A stretch of DNA of 64,000 bases from Flavobacterium humidisoli (GTDB lineage Bacteria > Bacteroidota > Bacteroidia > Flavobacteriales > Flavobacteriaceae): assembly GCF_023272795.1 (NCBI RefSeq), contig NZ_CP096829.1, positions 5,394,001 to 5,458,000 on the forward strand, written 5' to 3'. How positions within the stretch are numbered: the stretch's first letter is position 1; each line of letters begins with the position of its first letter. Below, one piece after another: positions 52,885 to 61,126 of this stretch. The translations under genes and the position numbers were made by a program. The notes below the pieces were generated by a model, which was given only the letters and a program-made list of their open reading frames with translations, did no database searches and was not told the DNA's origin.

Positions 52885-52927
52885 TTTGTATATACAACTA
52901 TTAAAAGTTATACATTTGTATATACAA
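52885..52927 (+). promoter_or_regulatory. Promoter with two identical MarR operators
   Basis: The palindrome TTGTATATACAA occurs at 52886-52897 and 52916-52927, with centres 30 bp apart (three helical turns). TTTG at 52885-52888 and TACATTTG at 52911-52918 fit the -33 and -7 boxes with a 22-nt spacer. Each operator thus overlaps one promoter box, the layout of autorepression. Confidence 0.8.
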
Positions 52928-52944
52928 ATTATACACTTACGACT

Positions 52945-53403
52945 ATGACAATTGAAGAGGTTATTAAGAGTACGGTTAAGATGGATAATGCGAAAAAAGT
53001 TATTCTGAATATCATGTACACGCAAAATGTGATTCAGGATCATTTCAACGAGTTGATCAAACCGTATGATTTATCTGGAGAACAGTATAATGTGTTACGT
53101 ATATTAAGAGGACAAAAAGGAAAACCTGCTAATATGTGCGTGATACAAGAGCGAATGCTTGCTAAAACGAGCAACACAACACGTTTGGTAGACAAATTAT
53201 TATTGAAGGATTTTGTAACTAGAAATGTCTGTCCCGATAATCGAAGAAAAATTGAAGTTTCGATTACGGAAAAAGGATTAGATGTTTTAAAAGAATTAGA
53301 TCCGAAAGTAGATGAGCATGAACAAACGTTTGCTAACAATTTAAAACCAGAAGAATTAGTTTTCTTAAATCAATTATTAGAAAAATATAGAACCAACAAA
53401 TAA
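52945..53403 (+). CDS. MarR-family repressor
   Basis: A 152-residue winged-helix regulator. YNVLRILRGQKGKPANMCVI and RTRLVDKLLLKDFVTRN-type segments form the HTH and wing (about 50-105); flanking helices dimerise. Cys residues occur in NMCVI and NVCPDN, so oxidation or electrophile sensing is possible. Twin operators over its own promoter show autoregulation. It starts an operon with a nitroreductase (13 nt gap) and YceI, the usual set in flavobacteria for responses to quinone-like or nitro compounds. Confidence 0.93.
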   Translation: MTIEEVIKSTVKMDNAKKVILNIMYTQNVIQDHFNELIKPYDLSGEQYNVLRILRGQKGKPANMCVIQERMLAKTSNTTRLVDKLLLKDFVTRNVCPDNRRKIEVSITEKGLDVLKELDPKVDEHEQTFANNLKPEELVFLNQLLEKYRTNK

Positions 53404-53416
53404 AATAATAAAAACT

Positions 53417-54049
53417 ATGAGCAATTTCTTAGAAAATCAAAATTGGAGATACGCAGTCAAACAATATGATGCTTCAAAAAAGATATCAGATGCTGATTTA
53501 AATACATTAAAAGAAGCAGTAAGATTAAGTGCTTCTTCATACGGATTACAACCTTATAAAGTAGTTATTGTTGAAAATCCAGAATTAAGAGAAAAATTAA
53601 AAGGAGCAGCATGGGGACAAACTCAAATTACAGATGCTTCTCACCTATTCATTTTTGCAAATGATTTAAGCCTTGACGGAGGTTCTGTTGACAAATATAT
53701 CAGCAATATTAGCGAAGTAAGAGGCGTTCCTACTGAAGCTTTAGGCGGATTTAGCGACATGATGAAAGGTGTAATTTCAAATTTATCTGAAGACGCAAAA
53801 CACATCTGGACTGCAAAACAAACTTATTTAGCATTAGGAAACTTATTAAATGCAGCTGCCGAATTGAAAATTGATGCCACTCCAATGGAAGGTTTCAGCG
53901 CAGCTTCTTTCAACGAAATTTTAGGTTTTGACAAATTGGGTTTAAATGCTTCTGTAATTGCAACTGTAGGTTACAGACATGATGAAGACAAATCTCAACA
54001 CCAGAAAAAAGTTAGAAAATCACACGAAGAATTATTTATCACTCTATAA
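53417..54049 (+). CDS. NAD(P)H-dependent nitroreductase-family oxidoreductase
   Basis: A 210-residue flavoprotein of the NfsB group. The FMN site is seen in RLSASSYGLQPYKVVIV (about 37-53); IATVGYRHDEDKSQ at the end closes the FMN pocket. It should reduce quinones or nitroaromatics with NAD(P)H in the cytosol. It lies in the MarR-regulated operon. Confidence 0.92.
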   Translation: MSNFLENQNWRYAVKQYDASKKISDADLNTLKEAVRLSASSYGLQPYKVVIVENPELREKLKGAAWGQTQITDASHLFIFANDLSLDGGSVDKYISNISEVRGVPTEALGGFSDMMKGVISNLSEDAKHIWTAKQTYLALGNLLNAAAELKIDATPMEGFSAASFNEILGFDKLGLNASVIATVGYRHDEDKSQHQKKVRKSHEELFITL

Positions 54050-54088
54050 TTATTTATTAATCAAATTCAAATTTTAATTTTAAAAAAC

Positions 54089-54655
54089 ATGAAAAATTTA
54101 AAAACTATTGCAATAGCATTATTCGTAGCAGCTGCTAGTATCTCAGCAAATGCTCAAACTAAAAAAATCGACGTAAAAGCATCTACTATTAAATGGGTAG
54201 GTAAAAAAGTAACTGGAGAGCACTCTGGAACTGTAAACTTCAAAGAAGGTTCTGTAGTTTTCAAAGGAAAAAAATTAACTGGAGGAAGCTTTACAGTTGA
54301 TATGACTTCATTAACTTCTACAGATTTAACTGGAGAATACCAAGGGAAATTAAACGGTCACTTAAAAGCTGACGATTTCTTCGGAACTGATAAATTCCCA
54401 ACTTCAAAATTAGTTTTCAAAACTATTGGTGCAAAATCTGCTGACGTTTATACTGTAACTGCAGACTTAACTATCAAAGGAATCACTAAACCAGTAACTT
54501 TTGATATCACTGTAAAAGGAAACACTGCTACAACTGCTTTCAAAGTTGACAGAACTAAATACGATATTAAATACGGTTCAGGTAGCTTCTTCGACGGTTT
54601 AGGAGACAAAACTATCAATGACGAATTCGAATTGGCTGTAGCTTTAAAATTCTAA
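54089..54655 (+). CDS. YceI-family periplasmic lipid/isoprenoid-binding protein
   Basis: A 188-residue protein with a signal peptide (MKNLKTIAIALFVAAASISANA). The lipocalin-like barrel is seen in STIKWVGKKVTGEHSGTVNF, GGSFTVDMTSLT and DLTIKGITKPVTFDI. The family binds polyprenyl quinone-like lipids. It is the last gene of the MarR operon, 39 nt after the nitroreductase, which suggests that quinones or their damage products are the shared theme. Codon use is strongly biased, as for a highly expressed protein. Confidence 0.94.
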   Translation: MKNLKTIAIALFVAAASISANAQTKKIDVKASTIKWVGKKVTGEHSGTVNFKEGSVVFKGKKLTGGSFTVDMTSLTSTDLTGEYQGKLNGHLKADDFFGTDKFPTSKLVFKTIGAKSADVYTVTADLTIKGITKPVTFDITVKGNTATTAFKVDRTKYDIKYGSGSFFDGLGDKTINDEFELAVALKF

Positions 54656-54683
54656 TATTTCAAGCTTACTAATTCAGAAATAC

Positions 54684-54720
54684 AATAAACCCCAACAGTT
54701 TAAAGCTGTTGGGGTTTATT
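54684..54720 (+). terminator. Intrinsic terminator of the MarR operon
   Basis: AAACCCCAACAG pairs with CTGTTGGGGTTT (54687-54698 with 54706-54717), with A/T flanks. Confidence 0.93.
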
Positions 54721-54861
54721 ATTTTCTAAGCTTTTCAAAATCTTAACATTCTTAATAATATAGTAACCCTTTCGTAATAAGCATCAGGACTTTGATTAAC
54801 ATACGGCTTCTATTTTTGGGACAAATAAAAAAATCAAAAACTAGAAATTAAAATCATAGTT

Positions 54862-56142
54862 ATGAAAACAAAATTACATTTTGCATCTATAATCTTCATT
54901 ATCAGCTTTTTCGCACAAGCTCAACAACAACCAAAAGGAATCGTTGGCACTTCCAACTGGATGACTAACTGGACAAGCTTTAAACCCGCTGGTAATGACT
55001 ATGGCGAAGCAACCAATATAATTGCCGGAACAATTGATAAAGACACCCGATTGTCAAAGCGTAATGTTTATCATTTAGTTGGTGTTGTGTACGTTACAAA
55101 TAATGCCACTTTAACAATCGAACCTGGCACTGTAATACGAGGTGATGATAAAACCTGCGGAACTCTTGTAATTACAAACGGAGCTAAAATTATGGCAGAA
55201 GGTTTAGAAACTGATCCGATTATTTTTACTTCAGAAAATGAAATAAACAATAGAAAACCAGGTGACTGGGGCGGAATTATCGTTTTAGGAAAAGCTCCAA
55301 TAAACTCTCTGGGAGGTATTCATACATTACCTTTCGATTTAGATCCAATTTTAAATCACTACGGAGGCCAAGATCCAGAAGATAACTCCGGAATTATTAA
55401 ATACGTAAGAATCGAATATGCTGGAAGAAAACTAAGCGCCTCTAAAGAATTAAACGGTCTTTCGCTTGCTGGCGTTGGAAGAAAAACAGTTGTCAGCCAT
55501 GTTCAAGTTAGCTTTTCAAATGATGATTCTTTCGAATGTTATGGTGGAGATTTGAATCTAAGCAATCTGGTTTCATTTAGAACAACAGATGATGATTTTG
55601 ATTTTACCCAAGGGGCCCAAATTAATATTAGCAACAGTATTGCTGTTCGCCACCCATTTTCTTCGGATATTTCAGGTTCAAGATGTTTTGAGGTAGATTC
55701 GTACGAAAAAGTCGCTACAACAGACATGACTAAAAAAATGACTAAAATAAATGCCAACAATATTACGCTGGTTAATTTAGAAGAAAATAATCAAGGTTTG
55801 GTTAGAGAATCTGCTTACATTAAAGAAAACACCTATTTCAACTTAACCAATAGTGTAGTTTCTGGATTTGCTCCTTTTATTTTGTTGGAAGGAAATATTG
55901 GAAATGGTGAAGCTAATCTATCAAAAATCAGTTTTAAAAATGTAATTGCAAACAATTGTCAAGGAGAAATTGAAAGTGAATCTGGAAGCAATATTCCTGG
56001 TATAAAAAATTACTTTGGCAACCCAGCATACGGAATAGAATATACGAAAATGAAACTTAGCGAGCTATTTGCTATTCCGAATATTAAAGGAAACCCAGAT
56101 TTCAGATTAAATGTAAATAATACTATAGCAAGTGGAAATTAA
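54862..56142 (+). CDS. Secreted beta-helix-like protein of unknown function
   Basis: A 426-residue protein with a signal peptide (MKTKLHFASIIFIISFFAQA). The body has repeated short turns, such as TLTIEPGTVIRGDDK, GTLVITNGAKIMAEG, PGDWGGIIVLGKAP and GIIKYVRIEYAGR, that fit a right-handed beta-helix. This protein type is common in Bacteroidota and carries no known catalytic motif. There is no C-terminal sorting domain of the T9SS type at its end (NPDFRLNVNNTIASGN). It may bind a surface or a carbohydrate; the function is unknown. Confidence 0.85.
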   Translation: MKTKLHFASIIFIISFFAQAQQQPKGIVGTSNWMTNWTSFKPAGNDYGEATNIIAGTIDKDTRLSKRNVYHLVGVVYVTNNATLTIEPGTVIRGDDKTCGTLVITNGAKIMAEGLETDPIIFTSENEINNRKPGDWGGIIVLGKAPINSLGGIHTLPFDLDPILNHYGGQDPEDNSGIIKYVRIEYAGRKLSASKELNGLSLAGVGRKTVVSHVQVSFSNDDSFECYGGDLNLSNLVSFRTTDDDFDFTQGAQINISNSIAVRHPFSSDISGSRCFEVDSYEKVATTDMTKKMTKINANNITLVNLEENNQGLVRESAYIKENTYFNLTNSVVSGFAPFILLEGNIGNGEANLSKISFKNVIANNCQGEIESESGSNIPGIKNYFGNPAYGIEYTKMKLSELFAIPNIKGNPDFRLNVNNTIASGN

Positions 56143-56239
56143 GGAGTTATAGAGATACTTTGAATTAAAATTTAACAAATTTTACAAATCCGAAAAGTTT
56201 TTTTTCAAATTTTATGTACTCTAATTAAAATTACATTTA

Positions 56240-56247
56240 TATCTTTG
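56240..56247 (+). promoter_or_regulatory. Promoter -7 box of the trp operon
   Basis: TATCTTTG fits the TAnnTTTG consensus. It lies 18 nt before the leader-peptide ATG and so gives a short leader transcript. No clear -33 TTTG is seen. Confidence 0.7.
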
Positions 56248-56265
56248 TCACATCAGAATAAAAAA

Positions 56266-56322
56266 ATGAGAACAATTTTAAACAATACTTGGTGGTGGAG
56301 CAATTTACGTCAGACGTCGTGA
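56266..56322 (+). CDS. trpL: Trp leader peptide (three consecutive Trp codons)
   Basis: An 18-residue peptide, MRTILNNTWWWSNLRQTS, from an ATG after an A-rich stretch. Residues 9-11 are Trp-Trp-Trp (TGG TGG TGG, 56290-56298). Stalling here at low charged tRNA-Trp is the classic sensing step of trp attenuation. The stop codon overlaps the segment 56316-56322 that can pair with the terminator hairpin. Confidence 0.88.
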   Translation: MRTILNNTWWWSNLRQTS

Positions 56323-56394
56323 ACGAAGCTTCCTATGGTATTGTTAAAACTATAAAATATAAAGGGCTTGTCATCACGACAAGCCCTTTTTTTT
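56316..56394 (+). terminator. trp attenuator with alternative antiterminator pairing
   Basis: The terminator is AAAGGGCTTGTC (56361-56372) with GACAAGCCCTTT (56378-56389), a 12-bp perfect stem with a T run. The alternative is GTCGTGA (56316-56322), which can pair with TCACGAC (56374-56380) in its loop and right arm. The two are mutually exclusive, so ribosome position on the leader peptide would decide termination. Confidence 0.85.
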
Positions 56395-56440
56395 GGATCA
56401 AATTGAAAACAAATTAACGAACAACATAAAACTATACATT

Positions 56441-57841
56441 TTGAAACCTTTTATTCTTAATACGCATTACAAACAAATTCTGGCAGATACAGTAACGCCA
56501 GTAAGTATTTATTTCAAAATCAGAGATAAATTCCCAAATAGTTTATTACTAGAAAGTAGTGATTATCATGGAAATGACAACAGTTTTTCTTACATCTGCT
56601 GCAATCCGATTGCTACAATTAAAATCGAAAATGAAGTTATTTCTAAAACTTTCCCTGACGGAACTTCAGAAAAAATCAGTATTGATGCTTCAACAAATAT
56701 TCCTCAGGTAATTCAGGAATTTTCAAGTCAATTTAAATCAGAAAAAAACGATTTTAAATTCATCAACAACGGTTTATTTGGATATATTTCTTACGATGCT
56801 GTTCGTTATTTCGAAAAAGTATCTATTGCAAAAAAAGACAATGCAACTTCTATTCCAGATGTTTTTTATGCCGTTTATCAGAACATTATTGCAATCAATC
56901 ACTTTAAAAATGAAGCTTTTATATTCTGCCATAGTCTTGACGGAAAAAACAATATTTCAGAAATCGAACAATTATTACAATCTCGAAATATAGCTTCTTA
57001 TAAATTTTCTAAAGAAGGCGAAGGTTTCTCTAATTTAACCGATGAGGAATTTAAAGCAAATGTGGCTTTGGCCAAAAAGCATTGTTACCGTGGAGATGTT
57101 TTTCAACTAGTTCTGTCTCGCCGATTTACTCAAGGTTTCAAAGGAGATGAATTTAATGTTTATAGAGCTTTAAGAAGCATTAACCCTTCTCCATATTTAT
57201 TTTTCTTTGATTATGGAGATTTTAAAATATTCGGTTCTTCGCCAGAAGCACAAATTATTGTAAAAGATAGAAAAGCCGAAATTCACCCAATTGCAGGAAC
57301 TTTCAAAAGAACTGGAAATGACGAACGTGACGCACTTTTAGCAAAGGAACTTTCAGAAGATAAAAAAGAGAACAGCGAACACGTTATGCTTGTTGATTTG
57401 GCAAGAAACGATTTAAGCAGAAATGGTCACGATGTCAATGTAGAAAAATATAGAGAAGTACAGTTTTTTTCTCACGTAATTCACTTAGTTTCAAAAGTTA
57501 CAGGACATTTGCACGACAAAGCAACTACAATGCAAGTTGTAGCAGACACTTTCCCAGCAGGAACTTTGAGCGGCGCACCAAAACACAGAGCAATGCAATT
57601 AATTGAAGATTGCGAAAAAACGAACCGTAATTTTTATGGAGGCGCAATTGGTGTTATGGATTTTGAAGGAAACTTTAATCACGCCATTATGATTCGAACT
57701 TTCCTTTCTAAAAATCATCAATTGCATTGTCAAGCTGGAGCCGGAATTGTAGCAAGTTCTGATGAAGAAAGCGAAATGCAGGAAGTTTATAATAAGTTAA
57801 GAGCATTAAATACAGCACTAGAAATGGCGGAAAATATTTAG
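56441..57841 (+). CDS. trpE: Anthranilate synthase component I
   Basis: A 466-residue enzyme from a TTG start at 56441, giving MKPFILNTHYKQILADTVTPV; a TTG at 56393 lies in the attenuator T run and is not credible. It converts chorismate to anthranilate with ammonia from TrpG. The chorismate-binding core is present: FKANVALAKKHCYRGDVFQ, FGSSPEAQ, HPIAGTFKRTG, LVDLARNDLSRNG and FPAGTLSGAPKHRAM. The LLESSDYHGN segment near the N terminus is the Trp feedback region. It heads the trp operon behind the leader-peptide attenuator. Confidence 0.95.
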   Translation: MKPFILNTHYKQILADTVTPVSIYFKIRDKFPNSLLLESSDYHGNDNSFSYICCNPIATIKIENEVISKTFPDGTSEKISIDASTNIPQVIQEFSSQFKSEKNDFKFINNGLFGYISYDAVRYFEKVSIAKKDNATSIPDVFYAVYQNIIAINHFKNEAFIFCHSLDGKNNISEIEQLLQSRNIASYKFSKEGEGFSNLTDEEFKANVALAKKHCYRGDVFQLVLSRRFTQGFKGDEFNVYRALRSINPSPYLFFFDYGDFKIFGSSPEAQIIVKDRKAEIHPIAGTFKRTGNDERDALLAKELSEDKKENSEHVMLVDLARNDLSRNGHDVNVEKYREVQFFSHVIHLVSKVTGHLHDKATTMQVVADTFPAGTLSGAPKHRAMQLIEDCEKTNRNFYGGAIGVMDFEGNFNHAIMIRTFLSKNHQLHCQAGAGIVASSDEESEMQEVYNKLRALNTALEMAENI

Positions 57842-57934
57842 TTTCAAGTTTTCTTTATTTCACGTTTCAAGTTGTTGGAACATGAAACATGAAACTTTAA
57901 ACCTCAAACAATTAACAAACAAACCATAAAAATC
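57842..57934. repeat. Intergenic hairpin of iterated 7-nt words (TTTCAAG/CTTGAAA)
   Basis: TTTCAAG-like words on the left are followed by complementary CATGAAA/CATGAAAC words on the right. One of five such hairpins in the trp gaps. Confidence 0.6.
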
Positions 57935-58378
57935 ATGAAAAAAGCAGTATCCATTTTAGTTTTAATCATTACCATGAGTTCTTGTAATTCTGAAAAAAAG
58001 CACAATCCGATTGAAGGAACCTGGCGTCTTATATCAGCTGAAACTACCGAGAAAGATTCGACTTTTTCGACTTTCAATACCAAAACAAAAATGATTAAGA
58101 TTATTAACGATACACATTTTGCTTTTTTTAATCATGACTTAAAACACGGAAAAGATTCAACAGCAGCATTGTTCTTTGGAGGAGGCGGAAAATACACTTT
58201 AAAAGACAGTATTTATACAGAAAACTTAGAGTTCTTCAACAACCGCGATTGGGAAGACAACAAATTTGAATTTGTAGTGAAAGTTCAAAACGACACTTTA
58301 ATTCAAAAGGGTATAGAAAAAATAGAAAAATTAGGAGTAGATCGTGTTATCATAGAAAAATACGTTCGAGAAAAATAA
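57935..58378 (+). CDS. Lipoprotein of unknown function inside the trp operon
   Basis: A 147-residue lipoprotein: signal MKKAVSILVLIITMSSC, then a lipocalin-like domain (IEGTWRLISAETTEKDS ... HFAFFNHDLK, GGGGKYTLKDSIYTENLEF). It resembles the small lipocalin-type lipoproteins of flavobacteria and has no link to Trp synthesis. It sits between trpE and trpG in the same direction, with hairpin-filled gaps of 93 and 100 nt, so it looks like an insertion. Confidence 0.78.
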   Translation: MKKAVSILVLIITMSSCNSEKKHNPIEGTWRLISAETTEKDSTFSTFNTKTKMIKIINDTHFAFFNHDLKHGKDSTAALFFGGGGKYTLKDSIYTENLEFFNNRDWEDNKFEFVVKVQNDTLIQKGIEKIEKLGVDRVIIEKYVREK

Positions 58379-58384
58379 AAATTT

Positions 58385-58470
58385 TGTTTCAGGTTTTCTT
58401 TGTTTCAGGTTTCAAGTTAAAGCAGATGTGAAACCTAAACTTGAAACAAACAAACCTGAAACTTGAAACA
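58385..58470. repeat. Intergenic hairpin of iterated 7-nt words (TTTCAGG/CCTGAAA)
   Basis: Words TTTCAGG and TTTCAAG on the left pair with CTTGAAA and CCTGAAA words on the right. Period 7. Confidence 0.6.
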
Positions 58471-58478
58471 AAAATAAA

Positions 58479-59045
58479 ATGAAAAAAATACTAGTTATAG
58501 ACAATTACGATAGTTTCACTTACAATTTAGTACACTATTTAGAAGATTTAAATTGCGAAGTTACTGTTTACAGAAACGACGAATTTGATATTGATGAAAT
58601 CGCTTCTTTTGAGAAAATTTTGCTTTCTCCAGGACCTGGAATCCCAGATGAAGCAGGTTTATTAAAAGCAGTAATCGAAAAATACAGTCCGACGAAAAGC
58701 ATTCTTGGCGTTTGTTTAGGACAGCAAGCCATTGGAGAAGTTTTTGGCGGAACGCTTTCTAACCTTGATAAAGTATACCACGGAGTTGCAACAAATGTAA
58801 AAACAGTAGTTTCAGACGAGATTTTGTTTGAAGGTTTAGGAAACGAATTTGAAGTTGGAAGATACCATTCTTGGGTTGTAGACAGCAATTTACCCGATGA
58901 TTTAGAAGCAACTTCTGTTGATGAAAACGGGCAAATTATGTCATTAAGACATAAAACCTATGATGTAAGAGGTGTTCAGTTTCATCCAGAAAGTGTTTTA
59001 ACACCAAACGGAAAAAGGATTTTAGAGAATTGGATTAAGAGTTAG
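58479..59045 (+). CDS. trpG: Anthranilate synthase component II (glutamine amidotransferase)
   Basis: A 188-residue class I glutamine amidotransferase that supplies ammonia to TrpE. IDNYDSFTYNLVHYL opens the domain; the nucleophile Cys lies in LGVCLGQQAIGE (about residue 79), and the His-Glu pair in VQFHPESV. LSPGPGIP forms the oxyanion region. The full length fits a stand-alone TrpG; it could also serve p-aminobenzoate synthesis, but the operon points to Trp. Confidence 0.95.
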   Translation: MKKILVIDNYDSFTYNLVHYLEDLNCEVTVYRNDEFDIDEIASFEKILLSPGPGIPDEAGLLKAVIEKYSPTKSILGVCLGQQAIGEVFGGTLSNLDKVYHGVATNVKTVVSDEILFEGLGNEFEVGRYHSWVVDSNLPDDLEATSVDENGQIMSLRHKTYDVRGVQFHPESVLTPNGKRILENWIKS

Positions 59046-59049
59046 ATGT

Positions 59050-59190
59050 AAGTCCAAAGTTTTAAAGCCGAAAGTCATAAAGTCAAAAACTCAAAAAGAT
59101 CTTTCACAATTTTAAAACTTCAAAATCAATTCTAAAATTATATTACGGAAGTCAAGGACTTTAAGACCTTCGACTTTAGACTTTAAGACT
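59050..59190. repeat. Intergenic hairpin of iterated 7-8-nt words (AAAGTC/GACTTTA)
   Basis: AAAGTCAT/AAAGTCAA words on the left are complementary to GACTTTA words on the right. Confidence 0.6.
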
Positions 59191-59196
59191 AAAAAA

Positions 59197-60189
59197 ATGA
59201 AAACTATATTAAACAAATTAATCAACCACGAAGTTCTTACTAAAGAAGAAGCAAAAAACGTATTGATTAATATTTCAAGCGGTCAATACAATCCAAGTCA
59301 GATTTCAGCATTTTTGACTGTTTTTATGATGCGAAGCATTACAATCGATGAGCTTTCAGGCTTTCGTGAAGCTTTATTAGACTTATGTATTCGTGTTGAT
59401 TTATCAGCTTATAACACCATCGATTTATGCGGAACAGGCGGTGACGGAAAAGACACTTTCAATATTTCAACTTTAGCTTCTTTTGTATCAGCAGGAGCTG
59501 GAATAAAAGTAGCAAAACACGGAAATTACGGCGTTTCTTCTATTTCTGGTTCGAGCAACGTAATGGAAAAAATGGGAATTAAATTCAGCAACGATGCTTC
59601 GTTTTTAGAAAAATGTATCGATCAGGCTGGAATCTGCGTTTTGCATGCTCCCCTATTTCACCCGGCAATGAAAAATGTTGGGCCAATTAGAAAAGAATTG
59701 GCAGTAAAAACATTCTTTAATATGCTTGGGCCAATGGTGAATCCCGCATTTCCACAAAATCAATTAGTTGGAGTTTTCAACTTAGAATTGGCCAGAATGT
59801 ATGCTTATTTATATCAAAATACAGATACCAATTTTACGATTTTACATTCGCTTGACGGATATGACGAAATTTCATTAACAGGTCCGACAAAAACAATTTC
59901 CAACCATATGGAAGGAATGTTAAATCCAGAAGATTTTGGCGTTCGTCTTCTTTCTCAAACCGAAATTGAAGGAGGAAAAACAATTGAAGAATCTGCAGCA
60001 ATTTTCACGAATATAATTTCTGGAAAAGGAAATGAAGCACAGAATAATGTAGTTTGTGCCAACGCTGCAATGGCAATTTCAACCGTTACGAAATGTTCTC
60101 CAAAAGAAGGATTTGAAATAGCAAAAGAAAGTTTATTGTCAGGAAAAGGATTAAAAGCATTACAGAAATTACAAGAATTAAGCAGGTAA
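59197..60189 (+). CDS. trpD: Anthranilate phosphoribosyltransferase
   Basis: A 330-residue enzyme that joins anthranilate to phosphoribosyl pyrophosphate. The PRPP loop is CGTGGDGKDTFNIST (about 79-93), and KHGNYGVSSISGSSNVME (about 107-124) binds anthranilate. FHPAMKNVGPIRKELAVKTFFNMLGP is the family C-terminal core. It is full length and a stand-alone TrpD, not fused to TrpG. Confidence 0.96.
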   Translation: MKTILNKLINHEVLTKEEAKNVLINISSGQYNPSQISAFLTVFMMRSITIDELSGFREALLDLCIRVDLSAYNTIDLCGTGGDGKDTFNISTLASFVSAGAGIKVAKHGNYGVSSISGSSNVMEKMGIKFSNDASFLEKCIDQAGICVLHAPLFHPAMKNVGPIRKELAVKTFFNMLGPMVNPAFPQNQLVGVFNLELARMYAYLYQNTDTNFTILHSLDGYDEISLTGPTKTISNHMEGMLNPEDFGVRLLSQTEIEGGKTIEESAAIFTNIISGKGNEAQNNVVCANAAMAISTVTKCSPKEGFEIAKESLLSGKGLKALQKLQELSR

Positions 60190-60256
60190 AAAATTGTTTC
60201 AAGTTTCAGGTTTCAAGTTATTGGAACGAACCTGAAACTTGAAACCTGAAACAAAA
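60190..60256. repeat. Intergenic hairpin of iterated 7-nt words (TTTCAAG/TTTCAGG)
   Basis: TTTCAAG/TTTCAGG/TTTCAAG on the left is the reverse complement of CTTGAAA/CCTGAAA words on the right, with period 7. The gap is almost wholly made of this hairpin. Confidence 0.65.
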
Positions 60257-60262
60257 TAAACA

Positions 60263-61042
60263 ATGAATATTTTAGATAAAATAATAATAGACAAAAAAAG
60301 AGAAGTGATTTTGAAGAAATCAATTATTCCAGTTTCTCAGTTGGAAGCTTCTGTGTTTTTTGGAAAACAGACCATTTCTCTTAGTCAAAATTTAAGAGAA
60401 AGCAATTCTGGAATTATCGCAGAACACAAACGCCGTTCTCCTTCAAAATCAGTTATCAACAATAATTTTACAGTTGAAGAAGTAGTTAAAGGTTATGAAA
60501 ATGCTGGTGCATGCGGAATTTCAGTTTTAACCGACGGAAAATATTTTGGCGGTTCTCTAGACGATTTGCTTTTAGCAAGAGCTTCAGTAAATATTCCGCT
60601 TTTGCGAAAAGAATTTATTGTAGACGAATATCAGATTTTGGAAGCAAAGGCGCATGGAGCCGATTTGATTTTACTAATCGCAGCAGTTTTAACGAGAGAA
60701 GAAATCAAATCTCTGTCTGAATTTGCAAAAAGTTTAGATTTAGAAGTTTTGCTTGAAGTTCACAATCAAGAAGAATTAGAAAAATCAATTATGCCAACTT
60801 TAGATATGATAGGCGTAAACAACAGAAACTTAAAAACATTTGAAGTAAGTTTAGATTTCAGTAAAGAATTGGCTTCACAAATTCCGGATGATTTCGTAAA
60901 AGTATCCGAAAGCGGCATTTCATCAATTGAAGCCATTCAAGAACTTAAACCTTACGGTTACAAAGGTTTCTTAATTGGAGAAAACTTCATGAAAACCGAC
61001 AACGCTGGACAAGCGGCTGTTGACTTTATTAGTCAGCTATAG
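60263..61042 (+). CDS. trpC: Indole-3-glycerol-phosphate synthase
   Basis: A 259-residue TIM-barrel enzyme that closes the indole ring. The signature AEHKRRSPSKSVI holds the catalytic Lys (about residues 53-65); FIVDEYQILEAKAHGADLILLI is the second key strand, and GVNNRNLKTFEVSL and VSESGISS are phosphate-site motifs. It is separate from TrpF here. Confidence 0.96.
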   Translation: MNILDKIIIDKKREVILKKSIIPVSQLEASVFFGKQTISLSQNLRESNSGIIAEHKRRSPSKSVINNNFTVEEVVKGYENAGACGISVLTDGKYFGGSLDDLLLARASVNIPLLRKEFIVDEYQILEAKAHGADLILLIAAVLTREEIKSLSEFAKSLDLEVLLEVHNQEELEKSIMPTLDMIGVNNRNLKTFEVSLDFSKELASQIPDDFVKVSESGISSIEAIQELKPYGYKGFLIGENFMKTDNAGQAAVDFISQL

Positions 61043-61120
61043 GCTTTAAGCCGTAAGCAATAAGCCTTTTTTAACATTACTAATTTAGCCTAAAGCCTAA
61101 AGCTTAAAGCTTAAAGCATT
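61041..61120. repeat. Intergenic hairpin of iterated 7-nt words (GCTTTAA/GCCTAAA)
   Basis: GGCTTTAAGCC opens the gap; GCCTAAA/GCCTAAA/GCTTAAA/GCTTAAA close it with period 7. Confidence 0.6.
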
Positions 61121-61126
61121 AAAAAA

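Noticed and set aside
56393..56440. trpE starting at TTG 56393
   Set aside because: That TTG lies in the T run of the attenuator terminator; the TTG at 56441 gives the N terminus that fits TrpE and leaves a normal gap.
57842..61120. CRISPR array
   Set aside because: The repeats are 7-8 nt, contiguous and form hairpins; there are no unique spacers of constant length and no cas genes.
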